DNA of 64,000 nt from assembly GCF_007904085.1 (NCBI RefSeq), contig NZ_CP042326.1, positions 248,001-312,000 on the forward strand, read 5' to 3'. This DNA comes from Euhalothece natronophila Z-M001 (lineage in GTDB: Bacteria; Cyanobacteriota; Cyanobacteriia; Cyanobacteriales; Rubidibacteraceae). The notes beneath the pieces are model-generated. The model made no database searches. It saw only the letters and a program-made list of their open reading frames with translations, and had not been told where the DNA came from. A program made the position numbers and the translations under genes. Below, piece by piece: positions 45,361 to 54,735 of the stretch. The first letter of the stretch is position 1. Each line of letters starts with the position of its first letter.

Positions 45361-48003
45361 ATGACCGTTACTACTTTAGAAGAATTAGAAACCCTAATTA
45401 GCAAAGTAAAAGAAGCCCAAACTCAATACGCTAGCTATTCCCAAAAACAAGTTGATGCCATCTTCAAAAAAGCCGCCTTAGCTGCCAATATGAATCGCAT
45501 TCCTTTAGCAAAAATGGCAATTCAGGAAACAGGAATGGGAGTACAAGAAGATAAGGTGATCAAAAATCACTTTGCTTCGGAAATGATTTATAACAAGTAT
45601 AAAAATGAAAAAACTTGTGGAGTCATTGAATCTGATGCTCATTATGGCATTCAAAAATTAGCGGAACCTTTAGGCATTTTAGCAGGAATTGTTCCGACAA
45701 CGAATCCCACTTCCACAGCCGTTTTTAAAGCATTAATTGCCCTAAAAACTCGCAATGCGATTATTTTCTCTCCTCACCCTCGCGCTAAACACTGTACCAT
45801 TGAAGCAGCAAAAATCGTGCGAGATGCTGCTATTGAAGCAGGCGCACCTGAAAACATTATTGGCTGGATTGATGAACCCACGATTGAACTGTCTCAAGCC
45901 TTAATGAAGCATCCAAATATTAATTTAATTCTTGCCACAGGGGGCCCTGGCATGGTTAAAGCCGCTTATTCCTCTGGAAAACCCTCTCTCGGTGTCGGTG
46001 CTGGTAATACCCCTGCTGTCATTGATGAAACTTCAAATATTCCCATGGCAGTGAGTTCCATTTTAATTAGTAAGACGTTTGATAATGGGATGATTTGCGC
46101 TTCAGAACAATCAGTGATTGTGGTAGATGAAGTTTACGATAAAGTCAGACAAGAATTTCAAGAACGAGGGGCTTATTTTCTCACGCCAGAAGAAACCGAA
46201 AAATTGCGAAGCCTTCTCATTGTAGAAGGGCGAATTAATCCTAAAATTGTGGGTCAATCGGTGGAAAAATTAGCAGAGATGGCGGGAATTGAGGAAGCCA
46301 AAAATGCAAAAGTTTTAATTGGAGAAGTTTCAGAGATTAGCTTAGAAGAAGCCTTTGCCTATGAAAAATTATCTCCCGTCTTGGCAATGTATCATGCTCA
46401 AGATTTTGAACAAGCAACCACTAAAGCCCAAGAATTGATTAGTTTAGGGGGAAGAGGACATACCTCAGTGCTTTATACTGCCCCACAAAATCACTCACGG
46501 ATTCTGCATTTTGAAAGTAAATTAACCACAGGACGGGTATTAATTAATACGCCCTCTTCTCAAGGCGCGATCGGAGATTTATATAACTTCAAACTTGATC
46601 CCTCCTTAACTTTAGGATGTGGCACTTGGGGCGGTAATTCAGTCAGTGAAAATGTTGCCCCACACCATCTTTTAAACATCAAAACTGTCTCCGAACGACG
46701 GGAAAATATGCTCTGGTTTCGAGTGCCACCAAAAATCTATTTCAAGTATGGCTGTTTACCAGTTGCCCTGCAAGACTTAAAAGGCAAAAAACGTGCTTTT
46801 ATTGTCACAGATAAACCCTTATTTGATATGGGGTTATTAAAAGAAGTTACTGAGGTTTTAGAGGAAATAGAGATCGATCATCAAGTATTTTACGATGTTG
46901 AACCTGATCCCAAACTAGCAACCATTAACAAAGGCGTAGAACAACTGAATAGTTTTCAACCTGATGTAATTATCTCCTTCGGCGGTGGTTCTCCCATGGA
47001 TGCGGCAAAAATTATGTGGCTGATGTATGAACATCCCGAAGTGGAATTTGAAGGGGTAGCGACTCGCTTTATGGATATTCGCAAACGGGTGTATGATTTA
47101 CCGCCATTAGGAGAAAAAGCCACGATGGTAGCTATTCCCACCACATCGGGAACGGGTTCGGAAGTTACGCCTTTTGCTGTGGTAACTGATGAAAAAACAG
47201 GCATTAAATACCCTCTAGCGGATTACGCCTTAACCCCCAATATGGCAATTGTTGATCCTGAGTTAGTGTTACACCTCCCGAAACGACTCACTGCTTATGG
47301 GGGAATTGATGCTTTAACTCATGCTTTAGAGGCTTATGTGTCAGTTATTGCTACAGAATTTACCCAAGGGTTAGCGTTAGAAGCAGTGGAACTCCTATTT
47401 AAGTATCTCCCTAATGCTTATAAATATGGGGCAAATGATCCCATTGCGCGAGAAAAAGTCCATTATGCGGCGACAATTGCTGGAATGGCGTTTGCGAACT
47501 CGTTTTTAGGCATTTGTCACTCGATGGCGCATAAATTAGGGGCGACATTCCATGTTCCCCACGGGTTAGCCAATGCGTTAATGATTTCCCATGTGATTCG
47601 CTATAACAGCACCGATGCACCATTTAAGCAAGCCATTTTCCCCCAATATGAATATCCCCATGCTAAAGAACGTTATGCCCGTTTAGCGGATTATCTCAAA
47701 TTAGGAGGAGAAACCCTTGATGAGAAAGTAGAGAATTTGGTCAATGCTATTGAGAAGCTAAAAGCTGAGGTGGAAGTTCCACTGACGATTAAAGAAACCT
47801 TACAGGGAGAAGATCGCGATTTCTACGAAAAACTGGAAAATTTAGCCGAACAAGCCTTTGATGATCAATGTACTGCTGCTAATCCTCGTTATCCTTTGAT
47901 TAAAGACATGAAAGAGCTATATGTTCTAGCGTATCAAGGCTGTCGCGTCGATAGCATGATGTATCACCCGGAAGAAGAAACAGCAACAGTTATGAAATCA
48001 TAA
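45361..48003 (+). CDS. adhE: bifunctional acetaldehyde/alcohol dehydrogenase
   Basis: Reduces acetyl-CoA to acetaldehyde and then to ethanol, oxidising two NADH. The 880-residue protein has the aldehyde dehydrogenase half (1-440) with the thiol nucleophile at about Cys246 (NGMICASEQSV), and the iron-dependent alcohol dehydrogenase half (about 455-870) with FGGGSPMDAAKI and the metal-binding HSMAHKLGATFHVPHG. AdhE proteins form helical filaments called spirosomes. AAGGAGAAAAATT before the ATG is a strong ribosome site. It closes a fermentation operon with pflB and pflA. Confidence 0.97.
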   Translation: MTVTTLEELETLISKVKEAQTQYASYSQKQVDAIFKKAALAANMNRIPLAKMAIQETGMGVQEDKVIKNHFASEMIYNKYKNEKTCGVIESDAHYGIQKLAEPLGILAGIVPTTNPTSTAVFKALIALKTRNAIIFSPHPRAKHCTIEAAKIVRDAAIEAGAPENIIGWIDEPTIELSQALMKHPNINLILATGGPGMVKAAYSSGKPSLGVGAGNTPAVIDETSNIPMAVSSILISKTFDNGMICASEQSVIVVDEVYDKVRQEFQERGAYFLTPEETEKLRSLLIVEGRINPKIVGQSVEKLAEMAGIEEAKNAKVLIGEVSEISLEEAFAYEKLSPVLAMYHAQDFEQATTKAQELISLGGRGHTSVLYTAPQNHSRILHFESKLTTGRVLINTPSSQGAIGDLYNFKLDPSLTLGCGTWGGNSVSENVAPHHLLNIKTVSERRENMLWFRVPPKIYFKYGCLPVALQDLKGKKRAFIVTDKPLFDMGLLKEVTEVLEEIEIDHQVFYDVEPDPKLATINKGVEQLNSFQPDVIISFGGGSPMDAAKIMWLMYEHPEVEFEGVATRFMDIRKRVYDLPPLGEKATMVAIPTTSGTGSEVTPFAVVTDEKTGIKYPLADYALTPNMAIVDPELVLHLPKRLTAYGGIDALTHALEAYVSVIATEFTQGLALEAVELLFKYLPNAYKYGANDPIAREKVHYAATIAGMAFANSFLGICHSMAHKLGATFHVPHGLANALMISHVIRYNSTDAPFKQAIFPQYEYPHAKERYARLADYLKLGGETLDEKVENLVNAIEKLKAEVEVPLTIKETLQGEDRDFYEKLENLAEQAFDDQCTAANPRYPLIKDMKELYVLAYQGCRVDSMMYHPEEETATVMKS

Positions 48004-48346
48004 TCAAGCAAAAGTTAACGATCGCGTGAATCCCTCCTGCATTTAAGGAAAACTGGAGTAACTAATCTACGACTAGAATTTTAATTTACTCGTAGGATTC
48101 TCGCCTTTCTTGCTAAATTTTTTCTCTCTATAGGCATTATCTTGTAGAGAGTCTTCGCTTAATGGTAAGATGCAGATTTAAGTAGCAAACATAAGACTAA
48201 TTACTTATCAACCCCCTGATCGGATTAAAAGAGATTGCTAGATTTGCTAATTTTGTATTTAATAGCAAGCTAGAATGTCTTCATTCCTCTAGGCTATTGG
48301 GAGTTAAAAAAGTTGTTTGATGAGTGTACTATAGAGGGAGAATTTT
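48004..48346. other. 343-base intergenic region, prk leader
   Basis: No gene is visible. The region is AT-rich and has several TAAT/ATTA pairs (for example around 48200 and 48260) of the general kind bound by RbcR/CbbR, but I cannot fix one with confidence. GAGGGAG at 48334 is the ribosome site of prk. Confidence 0.4.
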
Positions 48347-49348
48347 ATGAAGCCTGACGTAAATCGTGTTGTTTTAATCGGTGTTGCGGGAGATTCTGGG
48401 TGTGGCAAGTCCACTTTTCTCCGTCGCCTCAAAGATTTATTTGGTGAAGAATTTATGACAGTTATCTGTTTAGATGACTATCATAGCCTTGATCGCAAGG
48501 GAAGAAAAGAGGCAGGTGTAACGGCTCTTAACCCAAAAGCCAATAATTTTGATTTAATGTATGAGCAGGTTAAGGCCCTGAAAAATGGACAAACCATTGA
48601 GAAGCCAATTTATAATCACGAAACTGGGGAAATTGATCCCCCAGAAACAATTAAACCGAATAAAGTAGTAGTCATTGAAGGTTTACATCCTCTTTATGAC
48701 GAACGAGTGCGAGAATTGATTGATTTCAGTGTTTATCTCGATATTAGTGATGAGGTAAAAATTAACTGGAAAATTCAGCGGGATATGGCTGAACGCGGTC
48801 ATACTTATGAGGATGTGCTGGCTTCAATTAATGCTAGAAAGCCTGATTTCACCGCTTATATCGAGCCTCAAAAAGAATTTGCTGATGTGGTTATTCAAGT
48901 TCTACCGACACAACTGATTGAAGATAAAGAAAGTAAATATTTACGAGTACGTTTAATTCAGAAGGAAGGAGTAGAAAACTTTGATTCAGTTTACTTATTT
49001 GATGAAGGCTCAACCATTGACTGGCGACCCTGTGGTCGGAAGTTAACCTGTGCTTATCCTGGAATTAAGCTCTTTTATGGACCAGATAGTTATTATGGTC
49101 ATGAAGTGTCTGTCCTTGAGGTGGATGGTCGTTTCGATAACTTAGAAGAAATGATTTACATTGAAAGTCATTTAAGTAAGACTGCCACTAAGTTTTATGG
49201 TGAAATGACAGAGTTATTGTTAAAACGTCCTAATGCACCAGGGGCAAATGATGGAACGGGCTTATTCCAAGTTTTAGTGGGCTTGAAAATCCGAGAAACT
49301 TACGAATTATTAACAAAAGAAGAAGCAAAAGCAACAGCAAGAGTTTAA
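48347..49348 (+). CDS. prk: phosphoribulokinase
   Basis: Phosphorylates ribulose 5-phosphate to ribulose 1,5-bisphosphate, the CO2 acceptor of Rubisco. The 333-residue protein starts MKPDVNRVVLIGVAGDSGCG with a P loop, and the two redox cysteines used by CP12/thioredoxin regulation are present (the P-loop Cys at about 19 and the one in VICLDDYHS at about 41). VVVIEGLHPLYDERV is the catalytic block. It is a normal plant-type enzyme. It stands alone, with a strong terminator behind it. Confidence 0.97.
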   Translation: MKPDVNRVVLIGVAGDSGCGKSTFLRRLKDLFGEEFMTVICLDDYHSLDRKGRKEAGVTALNPKANNFDLMYEQVKALKNGQTIEKPIYNHETGEIDPPETIKPNKVVVIEGLHPLYDERVRELIDFSVYLDISDEVKINWKIQRDMAERGHTYEDVLASINARKPDFTAYIEPQKEFADVVIQVLPTQLIEDKESKYLRVRLIQKEGVENFDSVYLFDEGSTIDWRPCGRKLTCAYPGIKLFYGPDSYYGHEVSVLEVDGRFDNLEEMIYIESHLSKTATKFYGEMTELLLKRPNAPGANDGTGLFQVLVGLKIRETYELLTKEEAKATARV

Positions 49349-49382
49349 TTAATTCTGTTAGGAAATTGCTGCTAATTGATGC

Positions 49383-49415
49383 TTGCGGGGGAAAAATGGG
49401 TCTCCCGCAATTTTT
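49383..49415 (+). terminator. rho-independent terminator of prk
   Basis: TTGCGGG pairs with CCCGCAA across a 14-base loop and is followed by five T. It lies 35 bases after the prk stop. Confidence 0.8.
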
Positions 49416-49548
49416 CTGGCTTGAGGAGGCAAGGGAGTATGAAGGATGATGTTCTAAGAATCAGCACAAATGCCACTCAATCTAAGCTCAGAAACGGTGA
49501 TCATCAGTTAGCAATAGGTATCATAGAGAGCATGGAGGAAGTTGAATA

Positions 49549-49761
49549 ATGCTACGCTTTTGGCTAGTTTGCTTTGGTCTGTTATTTGTGTTGGTAGAGT
49601 TATGGCAGTGGTTACAAGAATTGACTTTACCCTTGCCTTTTTGTATTTTAGGGGGAATTGCTCTCGCGATCGCGTCTAATTTTAATTTTTCTAAGACTCG
49701 TCCTAATAATGAGCAAATCTCTTCTTTAAATCTTCCTCCAGATTCCAATAATCAATCTTGA
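49549..49761 (+). CDS. small membrane protein, unknown
   Basis: A 70-residue protein with GGAGG seven bases before the ATG. Two short hydrophobic segments (about 4-22 and 28-44) make a helical hairpin, then a polar Asn/Ser-rich tail of about 22 residues. I do not recognise the family. Its stop TGA overlaps the ATG of the following glycosyltransferase-like gene, so the two are coupled and may work together at the membrane. Confidence 0.62.
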   Translation: MLRFWLVCFGLLFVLVELWQWLQELTLPLPFCILGGIALAIASNFNFSKTRPNNEQISSLNLPPDSNNQS

Positions 49762-50846
49762 TGAATATGTCTGTTATTTATGTTGCGATTACCAGTCATG
49801 GTTTTGGTCATGCTGTACGGGCTGCCTCGGTAATGGCAGCAACTCAAGAGTTATGCCCTGATTTAGTCCCCATTTTTGTAACTAAAGTACCGCGTTGGTT
49901 ACTGGCTTCTTATATGTCAGGAAAGTTTTTACAGCGCGATCGCGCTTTGGATGTGGGGGTGATTCAAAGTGATAGCTTACAAATGGATTTAGAGGCAACC
50001 CGCCAAGCATTAGAGAAAATTCGAGACAATGAAGAACAAATTGTGGAAGAGGAAGCGGCTTTTATTGGTGAAAACAATGTCAGCCTAGTGATTGCTGATA
50101 TTCCAGCCTTAGCAGGAAAAATTGCCAAAGCAGCAGGGGTTCCCTGTTGGTCAATTAGTAATTTTGGCTGGGATTTTATTTATCGCGATTGGGGAGAAGA
50201 ATTTCAAGAATTAGCAGACTGGATGTCTCAAGGCTATCAAAACAGCGATCGCGCTTTTCGTCTCCCAATGCATGAACCCATGAGTACCTTTCCCAACCTT
50301 ACAGACATGGGATTAACAGGGGGGGTTCCGAAATGGACAGCAGCGGAAATTCGCGAACAATTTAATTTAAATGCCCCTCAAGAGAAAACAATTCTTCTCT
50401 CCTTTGGGGGGTTAGGCTTACAAAAAATCCCTTATCACAATCTAGACCATTTCCCAGACTGGCAATTTATTACCTTTGATCAACAAGCCCCTGATCTCCC
50501 TAATTTAATGAAAATCAGCGATCGCAATTACCGTCCCTTAGATTTTATGCCTGTATCAGGGCGAGTTTTGTCTAAACCTGGTTATAGCACTTTTTCAGAG
50601 GCGTTACGACTCCACCTTCCCATTGTTTCCCTGAGTCGAAAACAATTTGCTGAGTCTTCGCTGTTATTAGAAGGAATTAAAAATTACGGTTACCATCAGA
50701 TTATTTCTCCTGAAGAATTTTTTGAGGGCAACTGGGATTTCCTCAAAGAAGCTCCGCAGTCGCCCTCTCACCCCAACACTGTAGCCACTGATGGCACAGA
50801 AACAATTGCCAGGGAAATCTATCAGCAGATTAATAACTATTCTTGA
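49761..50846 (+). CDS. GT-B glycosyltransferase-like protein
   Basis: From ATG 49761 the product is 361 residues. The N terminus VIYVAITSHGFGHAVRAASV is the glycine-rich loop of MurG-like GT-B enzymes, and the C-terminal half has ILLSFGGLGL and GRVLSKPGYSTFSEALRLHL, which fit the nucleotide-sugar site. The donor and acceptor are unknown. It is coupled to the small membrane protein gene upstream (TGATG overlap). The end overlaps the convergent DUF4168 gene by 10 bases. Confidence 0.75.
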   Translation: MNMSVIYVAITSHGFGHAVRAASVMAATQELCPDLVPIFVTKVPRWLLASYMSGKFLQRDRALDVGVIQSDSLQMDLEATRQALEKIRDNEEQIVEEEAAFIGENNVSLVIADIPALAGKIAKAAGVPCWSISNFGWDFIYRDWGEEFQELADWMSQGYQNSDRAFRLPMHEPMSTFPNLTDMGLTGGVPKWTAAEIREQFNLNAPQEKTILLSFGGLGLQKIPYHNLDHFPDWQFITFDQQAPDLPNLMKISDRNYRPLDFMPVSGRVLSKPGYSTFSEALRLHLPIVSLSRKQFAESSLLLEGIKNYGYHQIISPEEFFEGNWDFLKEAPQSPSHPNTVATDGTETIAREIYQQINNYS

Positions 50847-51337
50847 TCTTGAATAATTTGTTGCACTTGTTCTCGTAACTCTGGCTGTTCTCTAACCGCA
50901 GCAAAAATTGCTTGGAAACGTTCAACCTTTAAACCAGTTGCTTCCACTGCTTCTCTCATATCCACTTGCGCTTCTCTCTGAATTTGAACTAGTTGCTCGG
51001 TAGCATTTTCAAATTGCTGTAATTCTTCTTCTGAAGCCTCATTTTCTATTTCTGGATCACGTTGGGCTTCTAAAATATCTCGGAATTGCTGTGCGGTTAA
51101 TCCTTCGTCTTCAATAATTTGACCCACTTGCTCTCTAGATTCCGTTTGGATGGCTTCGAGTTGTTGGATAGCGGTAGCAAATTCTTCTAACTCTTGAGAG
51201 CTAATATCAGTTGCCGCCTCAATTTTAGGAGCTTGGGGGGCTTGAGCAATAGAAATAGGATTTTGCGCTAGTGCAGGGGGAGAGAAAGTTAAGAAGAGTA
51301 ATAAGATAATACTGATAATAGGGAAGGATTTTAACAT
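50837..51337 (-). CDS. DUF4168 exported protein
   Basis: A 166-residue protein with a signal peptide (about 1-24, ending PPALA). The rest is helical and Glu/Gln-rich and contains two diverged copies of a 50-residue unit: SSQELEEFATAIQQLEAIQT and SEEELQQFENATEQLVQIQR, each followed by a (Q/R)(Q/E)F motif. This matches DUF4168, whose function is unknown. Likely periplasmic. It converges on the glycosyltransferase-like gene. Confidence 0.78.
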   Translation of the reverse strand: MLKSFPIISIILLLFLTFSPPALAQNPISIAQAPQAPKIEAATDISSQELEEFATAIQQLEAIQTESREQVGQIIEDEGLTAQQFRDILEAQRDPEIENEASEEELQQFENATEQLVQIQREAQVDMREAVEATGLKVERFQAIFAAVREQPELREQVQQIIQDQE

Positions 51338-51390
51338 AGACTCCTAGTTGCTGATTTTTCAAATTCTTCCCCATGGTAACAGGGATTGTT

Positions 51391-52497
51391 TTAGGTTAGG
51401 CGTTGATATCGCATTCCTGGAGCTTGGGAAATTAAGCCTAGAAGCTCTAGTTGCAGGAGTCCCGCGGAAATACTGTTAGCATCTTGATTGACATTTTGGA
51501 CAATGAGATCGAAGGGAGTCGGCTCTGGCGCGATCGCGCTCCAAATTTCTTGCAATTCTGGGGGTATTTCTGGGGAAGGTGGCTTTTTCTCTTCAAATAA
51601 GTCTAATTGGGGCATGGTTCCTAGCATTTCTAAAAGATGGCTTTCACTGAGGATGACATTTGCCCCATGATTTAATAAGCCTAAACACCCGATCGCGTTT
51701 TTATTATCTAATGAGCCGGGTAAGACATAAACATCGCGTCCAAATTCATTGGCATATTTAGCAGTAATTAAGGCTCCCGATTTTTGTGGGGCTTCGGTGA
51801 CAATCACCGCCCGAGATAAGCCAGCAACAATCCGATTTCTGGCGGGAAAATTGCCGCGATCGGGTTTTGTTCCTTTGGGATATTCGGTTAAAATTGCCCC
51901 TTGTTGTTTAATTTGTTGATATAACTGATAATTTTCTGAGGGGTAAGTAATATCCAGTCCCGTTCCTAAAACAGCAAGCGTGCGTCCTCCTGCTTCTAAG
52001 CAACTGCGATGGGCTTCAGCGTCAATTCCTGCAGCTAATCCCGACACAATCGTATAGCCATGTTTAACTAAAGCAGTGGTAATTTTTTTGGTCCATTTTC
52101 TACCATACTCACTCGGCGATCGCGTTCCGACAATACTAATTAACGGTTGTTTTCCCTGCATTTCTTGGGCATTTAATTGCCCTTGATAATATAAAACCGC
52201 AGGCGGATTTGGTGTTTCTAATAATAACTGGGGATAATCAGGATCAGCAGGAGTTAAAAAATCAGGATTCTTTTTTTGATGTTCCGCTAATATTTCTTCA
52301 GGAGAAAAGCGCGATCGCTGTTCAGTAATTTGTTCCACACTTTGCTTTCCTAACCCTGATACTTCTTTTAATTCCTGTGAATTAGCATACCAGGCTTTTT
52401 CTAAGCTCCGAAAATGCTTCCGTAAGGCTTGTATCCTCACCGCACCTACTCCCGAAATTTGCGACCATGCTAGCCAATAAGCCCGTTCTGAGGTCAT
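51391..52497 (-). CDS. dprA: DNA-processing protein DprA
   Basis: Loads RecA onto incoming single-stranded DNA in natural transformation. The 368-residue protein has the N-terminal helix-hairpin-helix-like region (ISGVGAVRIQALRKHF), the Rossmann fold core (ISIVGTRSPSEYGRKWT, then TIVSGLAAGIDAEAHRSCLE and GNFPARNRIVAGLSRAV) and a C-terminal winged helix (DLIVQNVNQDANSISAGLLQ). Complete and of the usual cyanobacterial length. Its presence fits competence, which is common in cyanobacteria. Confidence 0.95.
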   Translation of the reverse strand: MTSERAYWLAWSQISGVGAVRIQALRKHFRSLEKAWYANSQELKEVSGLGKQSVEQITEQRSRFSPEEILAEHQKKNPDFLTPADPDYPQLLLETPNPPAVLYYQGQLNAQEMQGKQPLISIVGTRSPSEYGRKWTKKITTALVKHGYTIVSGLAAGIDAEAHRSCLEAGGRTLAVLGTGLDITYPSENYQLYQQIKQQGAILTEYPKGTKPDRGNFPARNRIVAGLSRAVIVTEAPQKSGALITAKYANEFGRDVYVLPGSLDNKNAIGCLGLLNHGANVILSESHLLEMLGTMPQLDLFEEKKPPSPEIPPELQEIWSAIAPEPTPFDLIVQNVNQDANSISAGLLQLELLGLISQAPGMRYQRLT

Positions 52498-52635
52498 TTT
52501 TTGTCCTTTTATTCTCTTAGTTGATATTCTTTTTATAACATTTTCAAAATAAAAGCCTTGTTTAAAGTTGAATTACTGCATGTTGCAATTAAATGAGCGA
52601 TAATAGATTAAGTTCTTAAATAGCAACAGATCAAG

Positions 52636-52902
52636 ATGGCTACAGATATAGACTTTACTCAGATTTTAGAACGACTCGAACAAAAAATTGATGCTCAAGC
52701 TGAGAAGCTACAATCTATTGATACTCGTTTAGCAAGGATGGAGGAAAAAAATGATGGCTTAAGTAACCAATTAGAAAAGATTGAAGGAAATATCGACCGA
52801 CAAGATAATCGACTTTGGACATACCTAGCCACTACTACAGTGACTTTATTAGGTAGCTTATTAGCAATACTAGGAAGGTTTCTCTTATTCCCAAATCAAT
52901 GA
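52636..52902 (+). CDS. small coiled-coil membrane protein
   Basis: An 88-residue protein. Residues 8-60 form a heptad coiled coil (LERLEQKIDAQAEKLQSIDT and onward), and 63-83 one membrane helix (TYLATTTVTLLGSLLAILGR). This layout resembles XhlA-type or DUF-like small proteins often found in cyanobacteria with many paralogues. The function is unknown. The 138 bases upstream hold its promoter and that of the divergent dprA. Confidence 0.65.
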   Translation: MATDIDFTQILERLEQKIDAQAEKLQSIDTRLARMEEKNDGLSNQLEKIEGNIDRQDNRLWTYLATTTVTLLGSLLAILGRFLLFPNQ

Positions 52903-52953
52903 GGTGATGAATAGCCTACATACATTTGGCTGCACTTTTTCTAGCTGTAAAGT

Positions 52954-53793
52954 TTAGGGTTCATCTAACTCCATAGATAATTGATAAATTTCTTGTCGCG
53001 ATAAAGAACTAATTTTGGCTAATTGACGACTTGCCTGCGATCGCGTTACTCCTTGTGCTAATAATTCCCTTAATTCCGTTTTTAATTCTTCAGAAGTAAG
53101 ATTTAAACTCTCATCCTTTTCTTTTCCTGAAATAACAATTGTATATTCTCCTTTTGGTTCTTGCTTTTCATAAAAACTAATTGCCTCTTTTAGGGATAAA
53201 TGTAAAAACTCCTCATATCGTTTCGTTAACTCTCTCCCTAACATCAGCAAGCGATCTTTCCCCAAATATTGTCCTAAATTTTGCAAAGTTTGCTTTAACT
53301 TATGGGGAGATTCATAAAGAATAATTGTCCGCGTTTCTGATTTAAGAACATTTAATCGTTCCTCCCTTGCTTTCCCTTTTACAGGTAAAAATCCCTCAAA
53401 AATAAACCGATTAGTGGGTAATCCTGAAACAGCTAAAGCGGTAATAGAAGCCGTTACCCCTGGAATAGGAATAACTGAAATATTCGCTTCCAAACAGGCT
53501 TTCACTAAATCATAACCCGGATCAGAAATTGCAGGCATTCCTGCATCAGTTACAAGGGCAACATTTTTTCCTTGTTTTAAGTTTTTAATTAATTCAGCTT
53601 CACGATGTTTCCGATTATGATCATGGTAACTAATTTGAGAAGTCGTAATCTCGTAATGTTGTAGCAATTTTCCTGTGTGGCGTGTGTCTTCAGCCGCAAT
53701 TAAATCAACCGTTTTCAACGTATTAACTGCCCGAAAGGTCATATCTTCTAAATTACCAATGGGCGTTCCCACTAAATAAAGTTTTCCTGTCAT
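52954..53793 (-). CDS. rsmI: 16S rRNA 2'-O-ribose C1402 methyltransferase
   Basis: Methylates C1402 in the decoding centre of 16S rRNA using SAM. The 279-residue protein begins MTGKLYLVGTPIGNLEDMTF and has LVTDAGMPAISDPGYDLVKA and ASITALAVSGLPTNRFIFEG, the SAM-binding blocks of the tetrapyrrole-methylase fold. The C-terminal helical domain is present (LLAQGVTRSQASRQLAKISS). It follows the HTH membrane protein gene on the same strand. Confidence 0.96.
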   Translation of the reverse strand: MTGKLYLVGTPIGNLEDMTFRAVNTLKTVDLIAAEDTRHTGKLLQHYEITTSQISYHDHNRKHREAELIKNLKQGKNVALVTDAGMPAISDPGYDLVKACLEANISVIPIPGVTASITALAVSGLPTNRFIFEGFLPVKGKAREERLNVLKSETRTIILYESPHKLKQTLQNLGQYLGKDRLLMLGRELTKRYEEFLHLSLKEAISFYEKQEPKGEYTIVISGKEKDESLNLTSEELKTELRELLAQGVTRSQASRQLAKISSLSRQEIYQLSMELDEP

Positions 53794-53805
53794 GTTTTGC
53801 CTCGT

Positions 53806-53840
53806 GAAAATATCCCCCTCAAACGTAAATGAAGGGGATA
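53806..53840 (-). terminator. hairpin terminator before rsmI
   Basis: TATCCCC (53811-53817) pairs with GGGGATA (53834-53840), and TTTTC follows on the minus strand. It lies between the end of the HTH membrane protein gene and the rsmI start. Confidence 0.55.
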
Positions 53841-53865
53841 GAATTATTTTTGAACTGTTTGAACA

Positions 53866-54567
53866 CTAATTTTTCAAAGGATAGAATAAATTGGTCTCAG
53901 GAGAATATTGCCATGAGATATTTTCAGGATCGCGCTGACGACTCCATTCAGCAAAATCAGGGTCTAATTTTCGTCGCCCGACTGTGCTAGAGTGAACATT
54001 TAAACGATCCGCCATTTCCGCTTGAATTAAGGACGAGGTATCCTTTTGCTGTTCGGTAATGGTTGCCGTTGGCGCTTCGGCTGAAGAAGAAATAGGATTG
54101 GTTTCTCGTGCCTGTTGCGCTGAAGAAGTGCTGGTTACTGGGGTTTCTTCTTCCTCTTCAACATCTTCTAAAGATGCAGGTTCTTCAAAAAAGTTCTGTA
54201 CTGCACTAGCAGTGAGGAAGTAGTAAACCCGTCCTTGATTGGGAATTTCTCTGCTTTTAGCGCTAAACTCCGTTGCTTTATGTTCTAAGAATTTATTGGC
54301 TTGATTGCCCTGAATATTGGCTTTCATTGCTAAATCAACAGGAGTAACACACCCACTGTTTTCTCGAATTAGCTGATTAAAGGTGGGATTCACTTGCTTA
54401 ACAAAGCGTTGCCATTGCCATTGTTTAGCAATTTGCCAGATAATAATAATTAGAAGCAGTGCAAGCAAAACCGGCCAAGCAGTTGCAACCACCACTGCAG
54501 TTAGCGCGATCGGGATAATGAGAACTAAAAAGCCAGTTGCACCACTGTTGATTACTTTTCCAGTCAT
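53866..54567 (-). CDS. membrane protein with C-terminal helix-turn-helix
   Basis: A 233-residue protein. Residues 10-45 are two closely spaced hydrophobic segments (GFLVLIIPIALTAVVVATAW and the following LLALLLIIIIW). Then come a soluble helical domain (about 55-125, NQLIRENSGCVTPVDLAMKA), a Glu/Ser/Thr-rich linker (about 130-180), and at the end a short helix-turn-helix (EMADRLNVHSSTVGRRKLDP) followed by the WSRQRDPENISWQYSPETN block. A membrane anchor joined to two helix-turn-helix-like parts suggests a membrane-bound DNA-binding or signalling protein. I do not know the family name. Confidence 0.6.
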   Translation of the reverse strand: MTGKVINSGATGFLVLIIPIALTAVVVATAWPVLLALLLIIIIWQIAKQWQWQRFVKQVNPTFNQLIRENSGCVTPVDLAMKANIQGNQANKFLEHKATEFSAKSREIPNQGRVYYFLTASAVQNFFEEPASLEDVEEEEETPVTSTSSAQQARETNPISSSAEAPTATITEQQKDTSSLIQAEMADRLNVHSSTVGRRKLDPDFAEWSRQRDPENISWQYSPETNLFYPLKN

Positions 54568-54735
54568 GGGTTTTGGTGTTTGATTGTCGGCAATTGCAGA
54601 AACGATTTCATGGTATAACGTTTTACACCAAGGGTTGTTTCTATTCCCTCTTTTGATCTATTTTCCACTAATTTTGCAAGTTTGGTTGCAAAAAATTATA
54701 TCATTGATGCAATTAATTTTAGTCACTTATAAAAA

